This document shows positions 9,785 to 18,083 of a DNA stretch of 18,083 nt, piece after piece (position 1 is the first letter of the stretch; the number at the start of each line of letters is the position of its first letter). The translations under genes were made by a program, and so were the position numbers. The stretch covers positions 11,428-29,510 of the forward strand of contig NWUY0300025348.1 in NCBI GenBank assembly GCA_004151065.3. The letters are read 5' to 3'. The notes under the pieces are model-generated. The model did no database searches, was not told where the DNA came from, and saw nothing but the letters and a program-made list of their open reading frames with translations. This stretch comes from Larix sibirica (lineage: Eukaryota; Streptophyta; Pinopsida; Pinales; Pinaceae).

Positions 9785-10246
9785 TTGTTTTTTTTTTCCA
9801 AAGAAAAAACCATAACTTGTATTATAAAAATAACATTGGTTACATTCTTTATATGTCTTTTTAAAAATCATTTTAGTTCTATTTACATCTACTAAAAACG
9901 TATTCAAAGCTTTCATAGTCCAAAAATTACATGGTATATTGTCCAGACAGATCTCAGAAAAGTCTTACCAAACAATAGCTCAAAAACTATCTATAATTCC
10001 AGCATATATCAGTATGTAAGACTATAAATAGCAGAAATCAATAGACTATAATAACTGAGTATAGTTCTTTCATATATGAGTCTGTAAGACAATGGAAGAA
10101 AATCAGCAAAGTTATGTTCTTCTCATAGACCGGTCTATAAGATAGAGAAAAATAAACAGTATAAAAAGTGTTTAATATCTCAGAATTGGATGGAAGTATT
10201 TAGTAGTGATCTCATTCCTTGTTTATGTAATATGCCAATCTCCAAC
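9785..10246 (-). other. LINE-B 3' UTR with A-tail and imperfect internal repeats
   Basis: It runs from the ORF2 stop at 10247 to the A10 tract (T10 at 9788-9797). On the plus strand a diverged motif resembling CATATATCAGTATGTAAGAC appears three times, near 10003-10022, 10071-10090 and 10123-10143, spaced about 68 and 53 bases and each followed by an A-rich stretch. No reading frame is present. Confidence 0.55.
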
Positions 10247-13200
10247 CTACAATAAAGATCCTTCTTTTTCTAGCACATCAGCCAAATAATTTCACTTCCT
10301 GTATATATGTTCCAAAGTAACTTGTCAGGTCAAAGATTTTAGTCTTTGTGTCTCCTCCAGAAGAGTACCCAACACCAAATTATGTATTTTGTTCTTACCT
10401 TGTATCCAATTTACAACAACTTGTGAATCTCCAAAAATTTGGATGTCTCTTATCTCTTTCCATTGCCAAACAAATAAGTAATCTTAAAGCACTTAGTTCT
10501 CCAAAATTATTAGTACTTGGACCCAATCCAACTTTAAATTTTATACAGCTATGTTTTGATATAAAAATAAGCCCCCCTTCTCCACAAAACTGAGGCTCCC
10601 CCTGTGCTGAGCCATCAAAATAATCCCAAGGCCTCTTATTATCTATTAATTCCATCTCCACCTACCTAATTTTTAACTTCTTTTTATCCCGAGGAAAGGT
10701 ATTAAAAATACTCAAACTTTGCGTCGCACATAAGAAAGGAGGGGTATAATTATCCTCAAAACAAGAGGAATTTCTTGCTAACCAAATTCCCCAGACCGTG
10801 ATAAGGGGAATAGCTCTGAAATATTCATACTTTGTGCACCCAAATTTTAAGCATTCCTCAATTGTATCCCCATGCCAGTGAATATCAGTTTTTAATCTCT
10901 TCTTTATCTCTTTCCAAACTACTAGTGTATAGGGGCAACTAATAGCAAGATGATAGTCTGTCTCTTCTACCTCCTTACATAAGTAACATCTTCCTGGTCC
11001 ATGTCTATTTTTCCTTTGTAGTAGGTCCCATGTCAATGCTTTGTTCTTTACTAAAAACCACATGAACAATTATTTTTTTTAGGGCACTTTAACCTCCAAA
11101 CTATCTTCCACCACCAAACAATCTCTTGTAGATATTCATCAAGTATTAAGACATTGTATCCAGTCTTTGGATTGTATACCCCTGTAGTAGAAAATTTCCA
11201 TGCTAATGTATCATGTTGGTTATGTATTCTAACATTGCTAGCAGACAAATTTGAAAGGAAACCATTCCAGATTCTGATATCTTCTCCTTGAAATCCAAAT
11301 AGCTCAACTCATATCCAACCTTCTCCCATTATAATAGAAGCACTATGATCCACAATCTGATTTAAAGTAAAATAACCTAAAGACCTTAGTAGATGCACCA
11401 TATGAGCTGGTAAGATATGTCCATTTTCGCTTCCCAGGAAAGGATCCTCACCCAGATGAATCCTTGTGCCATTTACTACCCTCCACATTAATCATGGGCA
11501 AATTAGATCAAAAGCATGGATAGTTTCCTTCTAGATGATGGAGATATTATGTAAATATTTAGTCCTACTCCTAATCCATTCCACAATATTAAGAGGATAA
11601 ATGTATTTTTGGTAAACAAATTTTTCCCAATAGCCTGTACCAGTAATCAAGCGCCATATATTTTTTGTTGCCAATGCTTTTGCAAACAGTCCTAGAATTT
11701 TAAAACCCCATCCTCCCAAGAATATTGGTAGTGCTAAGTCTTTCCAGTTTATCCATACCATTCCCTGCTGCTCCAATCTACCCAACCACAAAAACCTGTA
11801 ACATAGCTTTCTTATTTTTTCAAGAACTCCATTTGGTATCCAGGTACTCGTCCAGAATACCAGAATTGCTTCTAGTACTGCTTTAACTAGCACCATTCTG
11901 CCTCCTTTTGAGAGCCATCTGTGGATCCAATTTGAGATTCTAACTTCACACTTTGAAATTAACCAATCCCAATCCTTTGCTTGATAGGAATTTGGTTTTA
12001 ACTGATAGCCCAAATATTTTAAACCAGCATCAAAACAAATGACAACATAGGGAAACAATGATTTTATGAAAACCACTTCCTCATCCTGAATACCATTAAA
12101 TGAAAGAGAATATTTTCCATTATTTATCTTCATTCCCGAAGCAAAGCATAAAAGACGAAGTATGTCATGTAACTTCATCATATCCCTTCTTGAGCCATTA
12201 GTAAAAATTAGTATATCATCTACAAACAATAGATTATTTAACCTCATATTTCCCCCAAAATTGATTCCTTTGAAAGCACCAGAATGTTTTTCCTCCAACA
12301 TTTCTCTCCCGAATCCTTCTGCAACAATAAGAAAAAGAAAGGGTGCTAAGGGACATCCTTTCCTTAAGCCCCTACTAGGCCTAAAAAAAGCATTTGCAGA
12401 TCCATTAATTAAGATAGCAAAAGACACATAGGAAATACACCCCATCACCTAGTTTATAAAAAGAACATCAAAACCCATCTGAGATAAGATGATCCTCAAG
12501 TACATCCAACAAACCCTATCATAGGCCTTTGATGGATCTAACTTTATCACCGTTCCTTTTAATTTATTTTTTTAGTGTGTAATCCTTCTTGAGCTATTCC
12601 AATCACCTCCTATATCTGTCTTCCATGTAGAAATCCATATTGTTCTTCAGAAATTACCATACAAAGCACTTTTTTAATTCTGAAAGAAATAAATTTTGCT
12701 ATCATCTTGTAAATATAGTTGCATAAAGAAATTGGTCTAAAATCCTCAAAAGTTTCAGGAGAATCAGTCTTTGGTATTAATGCAAGGAAAGTTGAATTGA
12801 AACTAGCAAGTATTTTCCAATTTACTCTAGACTCTTCAATAACCCGTAGTAAATCTTGTGTTAACACATCATAAAGACCTAGAAAAAACTCCATAGGAAA
12901 GCCAAGGTCTCGGGCTTCTATCCTTTTTGAACAACTGTAAATTTTCTTTTAATTCATTTAAAGTAACCTCCTATGTCAGCATTTTATTATCATATTCAAT
13001 AACAGATGGTGTAAAAAATTGGTCTATCTTTACCACATCTTCTAGAGAGACATTTTCCTCTTCTTGAAAAAGTGTTTCAAAATGATTTATACCAACAATT
13101 GAGATGTCTTCAAAACCTTCCACCTATTCACCTTGATCTGAGGATATCTTCCATATTGAATTTATATTTTTTCTATAATTTACATAATGATGGAAGAATT

Positions 13201-14255
13201 TTGAATTTTCATCTCCATTTAATAACCAAAGCGCTCTGCTTTTAATCCTGATTTCAATTTCCTTGTCATCTAAAATATTCCTTTTTTTGTTCCAATGTCA
13301 GTACATCAAAAACCCAAAACCATCTTCATCATACATATCCCCAATGCCATTTCGATCTCTTTTAAATCTTTCTCATCCTGTAATTTCTTATTTACTGACC
13401 ACTTTGAAGAGACCTTTCTAGCAATTTTTAAATTCAATGCAAATTGACAGGAAGATGATACTAAGGAATTCTCATTAAAGGGAAACCAAAAAGGTTGTAT
13501 TGAATAAATAAAGGATTCATCAGACAACCAATTAGGGTTAAGCTTGAAAGGACAAAGAGGTTTCTGATTATCCCCAGCTAAATCTAAAAAAACAAGGTGG
13601 TGATCAAAATCTCCATCAGACCCGACCCACTGCCTGAACCGAAGAGAGGACTCCAGTAGACCTTCAGAGACTAGAAACCGATCTAAACGTTTGGAAACTC
13701 TATCTAGACCAGTCCTTTTATTTTGTCCAGGATGGTTGCAACTTTTCTGGAGCAATATTGACTAGTATTACCTCTTCCAAGTTCTTTTTAAAGAAATCAG
13801 AAAGGCAATCCTCCTGAGAGACCCAATGAAAAATTTAAGTCTCCTCCCAAAATAAGGTTCGTAACTTTTAAACAATGATTTTGAAAAAAGGAGATCCATA
13901 TATTAATTCTATCAGTATACGGCCCATATATGTTCAAGAACAGGAAATCATGTCCTAAATCAAGAGAGAAAAGAGATAACCTTATTCCTAAGTCCACTGT
14001 CCAAACATTTTTAAAAAGCAACTTATCTCTCCTCCAACCTGTGATCAACCCTCCATAACTACCCCGTGCATCCACAAACTCAAAATCCCAGCCAGATAAA
14101 ACTTTATTTAAATCCAAAACAATATCATTACCTCCACTCATAATCTCTTTAAGAAAAACTACATCAGGATTCTGACAATATATTAACCTACTCAACACTA
14201 GTTTTTTAGAGGAACTAGTCAAACCTATGCAATTTAAGGTCAAAAGTAGCATCAA
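10247..14255 (-). pseudogene. LINE-B ORF2 pseudogene: endonuclease, reverse transcriptase, zinc ribbon, RNase H
   Basis: About 1,336 codons, the usual size for plant L1 ORF2. The start is MLLLTLNCIGL at 14252 (14255 is an adjacent ATG). The endonuclease shows GWDFEFVDARGSYGGLITGW, NIYGPY, ILGGDLNFSLG, RLDRFL and FDHHLVFLDL (14255-13590). The linker has ALWLLNGDENSKFFH (about 13240-13195). RT shows FRPISLCNYIYKMIAKF (about 12750-12700), motif A IKLDPSKAYDRV (about 12547-12512), GLRKGCPLAPFLF (about 12370-12330) and an intact FVDD box (about 12227-12216). The zinc ribbon is CYLC...YHLAISCPY (about 11000-10930). RNase H shows DYFDGSAQGEP, NNFGELSAL, GDSQVVVNW and, with one TGA inside, HIYRK-stop-NYLADVLEKEG (10625-10258). 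The final TAG is at 10249-10247. At least four frame changes inactivate it, but all catalytic signatures I can identify remain, making it the best preserved of the three LINEs. Confidence 0.88.
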
Positions 14256-14323
14256 AAAACCGCATCCGGGGCTTCTGTTGCTCTAAGCGCCCCTTTAAGT
14301 TGTTTATGTATGCCTACATTCAC

Positions 14324-15909
14324 TTATGTTAACGCCTTTTCCTGGGCTAGCAAGAAATAAGATTTTCTTCCTTTTCCTCTCTTATTCCTATTAGTTATTG
14401 GTCCCAAAAACCCTAGACCCTCCACAGAATCTCCAGTTCTAGACCTTAAAAAATATCTATGTTCTTCTTCTTCTGAATCCAAACCTTAGTCAAGTATTTC
14501 CCATAATCAAAAGGTTCAGAGGGTTCATCTGAAGAAAGGAAGGACTCCGAACTAGAAGTAAAAACATGACACTCAGGAAAAACCCTTTCCTCCAATACAC
14601 CCTTCTTATCATATTTTTCCTTTTTAAGACTTCCATTCCCACTTCTTAAAAATAGTTCAGACAATAAAGGTTCAAAGTACTTACCCGAAAAAAGAGCAGA
14701 TACAACAATGCCTTCAAGAGATAAATCTGTTCATCCTTGCTCTTCGTTTGTTCCCTTCAAAGGATAATTATGGAGGTCTAGGTCCTTTGTAAATAGGGAT
14801 TTTTTTAAGACACCAAGTTACGGGCCATAATTGGAGTAGCCATACCAAATACTGAAGAATCTTCATAATCCTTTTTATCATTTTCCCGGAATAATTCTTT
14901 TTATTTTAACTCTGGTTTCATCCGAGTGGGTGAAACTTTCTTTATCCATATTTTTCTTTAGAAAATAAATGAGAATTCCTTTTCCACATGACCGTGATCA
15001 TGGTAGCAATTATACTTGAATGGGATTCCTAGATAGTCCAACTGTTGTAGATGATTAATATAATTCCATACTAGGTTTATTGATTCGGCTAAACCCTCTC
15101 ACGGATCTACAATGACCAAAATCTTCCCCACAACCATTATTCCTGACTCTTCATAAGATAAATCCATTTCTACAAGCTGCCCTAAAAAGTTTCCCACTGC
15201 TTCAAAGAAATCTCTAGACCAAAATTCGAAGGGTAGATTTGGTAACTTTACCCAAATAGGAGCTATATTGTTCCTTTTTACTCTTGAATCAAACATAGGT
15301 GTCCAACGTTTCAGAAAAAAGGGTTGTCGAATTCCACCGTGAAGGACCTATCACAATAGTAGTTGCATCTTTCGCCTTTGCAAACATGAAAGCTATCCAC
15401 CCACGAGGAAGAATAAACACACCTGGACATATCTCAACTAGATCTTTCCAAACATCTGAGACCCATATCTTCAAACCTTTATCACTAACCCTTCGTCCTG
15501 TAAATCTACCAATTAGGGTTGTTTAATTGGTCATTTTTATCTCATTTAACAATATACCTTCTCCCAGAACAAAATTCATAGCCTTCTTTATGGTTATACA
15601 ACGGACCTTATGATTTCTGGGTAAAACTGGTATCTCTTTCCCAGAAACCTCATCAATCTCCATTTCTTTTCTCGGGAAAAGGGATTTGTAAGGATAATCA
15701 ATGACACATGTACCTTGTTTTGATAAAGTAGGATAGGTGTCAGTATAAATTGGGTGAACATCATTGTTCATCTGCAATCCCAATCAAATTTCCCCTACCA
15801 AGTGTACTTCATCATTTAATGGAGAAGGATCTAAACCCTTTGTCTTAAACCTTTTTTCCACCTCTTTTAATGGAGTTCTGGATAAAATCTTAGCTCTGTA
15901 TAGATCCAT
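14324..15909 (-). pseudogene. LINE-B ORF1 pseudogene: DUF4283-like RNA-binding protein with degraded zinc knuckle
   Basis: In an active L1, ORF1 coats the element RNA to form the ribonucleoprotein. The start at 15909 gives MDLYRAKILSRTPLKEVEKR; the frame then runs through a TGA near 15787 and a TAA at 15525-15523. The DUF4283-like part follows: KIWVSDVWKDLVEICPG, RGWIAFMFAKAKDATTIVIG and PSRWNSTTLF (15474-15310). A one-base gain in the A6 run 15315-15320 (T6 on the coding strand) shifts the frame. It resumes as WTPMFDSRVKRNNIAPIWVKLPNLPFEFW (split over 15310-15215) and then a zinc-knuckle relic at 15014-14973 in which only the His matches the usual ligands. The C-terminal third is acidic/serine-rich (SSSESFLSSDEPSEPF) and ends RNKRGKGRKSYFLLAQEKAL, stop TAA at 14326-14324, about 70 bases before ORF2. 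Confidence 0.8.
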
Positions 15910-16073
15910 TCTTAAAAGTTGTTTAATCAGCATCCACTTTCATTAACCAAACCTCCGATCTTCAAAACTCCAAAAAACCATCTCCATATACCAGCTTCAT
16001 CGCTTTAGGAACCTTCTTCATTGCTCCTAGAATGTAGGTTGATGATATAAATGTTGTTCAATCATACAACATA
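15910..16073 (-). promoter_or_regulatory. Putative LINE-B 5' UTR
   Basis: This lies between the ORF1 ATG and the inferred 5' end next to the putative target-site duplication. L1 5' UTRs usually carry an internal promoter, but no specific promoter element can be read here. The boundary depends on the 9-bp duplication being real. Confidence 0.35.
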
Positions 16074-16082
16074 TTGTCATTG
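16074..16082. repeat. Putative target-site duplication, 5' side of LINE-B
   Basis: TTGTCATTG is identical to 9776-9784. It would mark the upstream junction of the minus-strand element. Confidence 0.45.
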
Positions 16083-16559
16083 GGTCATATACACTTCCAA
16101 AACCCGCATTTAGCATCACCTATGTATCGTTATGTGTTAAAATAATGTATTTTGTGTTGTCTCAACATTGCAAGGTAGAAATTTATGTTAAACATAATGA
16201 CCTTAGTGGCATCATATTGATATCACATTTCATCATCATTGTGTTAAAATATGGATCATTTACATGCAATGCGAATAATTTATTATTATACGGATATAGC
16301 AATTGGTTTGTACTCAAAATAATTTGATTTTAAAATATGGTGTTTTTAATTACAATATTTTGTAAAGTTTTATTAATATTATATATTAAATACATTTTTT
16401 AAAAATAAAAAATATTTTTAAATTTATTGAATTTTATATTGGTTTAGATCTTTGAAGTAATCATTTTTATCTAGTTAAATTTTTTTATATAAAAAAGCAT
16501 TACAATATTTATAATACATTAGCACAAATCAAAAAGTCTTATTGGCACGTAGGTTACAA
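16083..16559. other. AT-rich spacer between LINE-B and LINE-C
   Basis: Very AT-rich DNA, with runs such as TTTTTTAAAAATAAAAAAT near 16395. No protein similarity or RNA gene is visible on either strand. The sharp 5' end of LINE-C is not identifiable. Confidence 0.5.
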
Positions 16560-17920
16560 TTCATATTGGTACAGTGCAAAGGATTTGGGGATTACAAGTT
16601 AGGTTGCTTTTGAATGGGAAGTATACATAAAAAAAATTATTAAAATTGATTGGATGTAGATTAAAACAAAATTAGGATACACTTTTTTAGTTACAGAATT
16701 TAGCTACAGGTAGTATATCTGCTAAATCTGTTTATAATGCTATTGTAAAGGAAAGTAGATGTACTGTTTATATCTTTATATCTGGTGGTATAAGGAAATC
16801 TGCAAATGGTACATTCCCCTGAAAATAAAGTGCTTTATGTGGTTTACTTTTAAAAATGGTCTTAAAACTTGGAATAATTTGGTAAAAAGGGGATGGTGTG
16901 CCCCAATATATGCTTAATGTGTAGGACATATTCAGAATTTGTTGAACATCTTTTGGTCAGATGTAAGTTCAATAACCAAGTTTGGCTTTCTATTATATAT
17001 GATTTAAATATTGAACGTGATTGAGATGATGGTAATTTTGATATCAATTGTCTTCATTGGTGTAAAAACTGCAAAAGTTATAGCTATCTCCCTGCTTATC
17101 ATGGATGATTTGGAGATCTAGAAATCTATTGTGTTTTGAAGATCATGCACTAGATATTGGGACTTTATGTATGCAGATTTTATATCTGACAAAAGATCAG
17201 TGTATTGGAATAAAAAAGGAAAAAATCCCAGAATTCTTAAAGAGATTGATCATAAGCAAGGAGCGGAAGGATATTTTGATGGGGCTATAGAAAATGGGTA
17301 CTGTACAGTTGGTGCAACTCTTTTTCTCAATAGACAACATAAATTTACTTTTATATTATTATGTGGACAGGGGACAAATATGAAAGCATAATTGTTGGTT
17401 CTTTGGTGTTTATGTAAGATTGCCACTATTTTTGGTATTGTCACCTTATCAGTATTTGGCTACTCCAGGGTTACTATTAAATGGGCCCGAGGTGAATACC
17501 ATTTAAATGCCACTTCATTAGCCCATTGGTGTTCTCAAATTCAGGAAGACATAATATCATTTTCATATATCAGTTTCAATCATATTTATAGAGAACAAAA
17601 CCAGCTGGCGGATAAATGATCTAAACATGAATTTGATGATGAAGCAGGGATGCTATGTTGGGAGGAATTTCAGGACAATACTCTTGTGTATGAAGGTTCT
17701 TTGGACATTTTTCTCTATAGATTCTCTTTTATGTTGAATGTTTCTAATACAATGATTTTGACTAACAGTTTTTTTAAACACTTGAAATATGTGGATTGTG
17801 AAGGTTAAACTGATCTTAATTTTTTTTTGACATTAAACCTGAGACAATCAACTATATAGACTATTCTGATAAATTTTTGTACTTGAATAGCAAAAATATG
17901 TTTTTTTCGTTGAAAAAAAA
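16560..17920 (+). mobile_element. LINE-C: strongly 5'-truncated L1-type retrotransposon
   Basis: Only the last third of ORF2 and a short 3' UTR remain. Coding similarity starts with SISAKSVYNAIVKES near 16710 and may reach back to about 16560 in degraded form. The ORF2 frame closes at 17808. A short A8 run at 17913-17920 is a candidate tail, followed by AT-rich DNA. No target-site duplication could be paired. Confidence 0.7.
16690..17808 (+). pseudogene. LINE-C ORF2 C-terminal fragment: zinc ribbon and RNase H
   Basis: Three frames are needed at first: LQNLATGSISAKSVYNAI; then WYIPLKIKCFMWFTFKNGLK with WNNLVKRGWCAP (about 16795-16905); then the zinc ribbon CLMCRTYSEFVEHLLVRC (from 16911) followed by NNQVW. 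WMIWRSRNLLCFE follows near 17100. RNase H begins GYFDGAIENGYC (17269), keeping the first Asp at 17278. Its Glu position in KA-stop-LLVLW is TAA (17389-17391), and its next Asp in FGYSRVTIKW is TAC (17461-17463). HIYREQNQLADK is kept (about 17581-17616), with TGA right after it at 17617. The frame then stays open for 62 more codons (SKHEFDDEAGMLCWEEF...) to TAA at 17806-17808, a longer tail than in the other two LINEs. Confidence 0.8.
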
Positions 17921-18083
17921 TGTTTTCCCAAATTTTAATATAAAAAATAAATAAATTATGTTGATACAAACTAAATAATTATTTTTAAAATATATTATAC
18001 AATTAAATTAAATTAAAGTTACATTATCTTAAAAACATATAAATTTTAATTTTGTGATACTAAAATTTACTAATGTAACACTT
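17809..18083. other. LINE-C 3' UTR and AT-rich flank
   Basis: The first ~110 bases to the A8 run probably form the LINE-C 3' UTR. The rest is AT-rich, with simple AATTA-type runs near 18001-18015. No gene is seen. Confidence 0.5.

Larger units (their letters stand above)
9785..16073 (-). mobile_element. LINE-B: near full-length plant L1 retrotransposon, inactive
   Basis: Read on the minus strand the element has a 5' UTR (16073-15910), ORF1 (15909-14324), ORF2 (14255-10247), a 3' UTR of about 460 bases and an A10 tail, seen as T10 at 9788-9797. The total of about 6.3 kb fits a complete plant L1. The ends are set by a possible 9-bp target-site duplication, TTGTCATTG at 9776-9784 and 16074-16082. 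Both ORFs carry stops and frameshifts. It inserted directly beside the satellite block. Confidence 0.8.

Noticed and set aside
10348-10593. Plus-strand 81-codon frame
   Set aside because: It is the antisense of the LINE-B RNase H and shows no motif of its own.
12162-12431. Plus-strand 89-codon frame
   Set aside because: It is antisense to the LINE-B reverse transcriptase palm, which carries the real FVDD box.
16145-16327. 60-codon plus-strand frame in the spacer
   Set aside because: No recognisable motif, AT-rich composition and no context; chance is sufficient.
1-18083. CRISPR array, prokaryotic operon or phage-like system
   Set aside because: No regularly spaced short repeats, no ribosome-binding-site/ORF organisation, and all recognisable proteins are plant retrotransposon remnants.

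Overview
The window looks like nuclear DNA from a land plant with a large, repeat-rich genome. The evidence is three separate L1-type LINEs whose ORF2 ends in an RNase H domain, one of which also has the DUF4283-like ORF1 usual for plant L1 elements. Around them lie AT-rich intergenic DNA and satellite-like tandem repeats. A gymnosperm or another large-genome plant is a guess; the species cannot be read from the sequence. I see no intact gene, tRNA, rRNA or CRISPR array, and nothing prokaryotic.

Layout. 1-~2955 (minus) holds a dead protein-coding region visibly richer in GC than the rest. About 800 codons stay in a single frame, broken only by stop codons. Its N-terminal globular domain belongs to a family I do not firmly recognise, and a basic linker and long coiled coil follow. 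~3030-~7390 (plus) is LINE-A, a decayed ORF2 from endonuclease to RNase H with no ORF1. ~7060-7510 holds two small tandem repeats. 7511-9150 is AT-rich and featureless apart from a microsatellite and a hairpin. ~9155-9640 holds three diverged units of a ~175-180 bp satellite. 9785-16073 (minus) is LINE-B, nearly full length, with 5' UTR, ORF1, ORF2, 3' UTR, A-tail and a possible 9-bp target-site duplication. 16083-16560 is AT-rich spacer. ~16560-17920 (plus) is LINE-C, 5'-truncated, keeping only the C-terminal zinc ribbon and RNase H of ORF2.

How the parts relate. The LINEs are independent insertions in alternating orientation, and their proteins differ enough to be separate lineages. All are dead. 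Several lesions fall on key residues: an 18-bp duplication of the reverse transcriptase VDD box and a lost endonuclease Asp in LINE-A, a zinc knuckle with three substituted ligands in LINE-B ORF1, and two lost RNase H catalytic acids in LINE-C. The least explained item is the minus-strand coiled-coil protein family at the left end.
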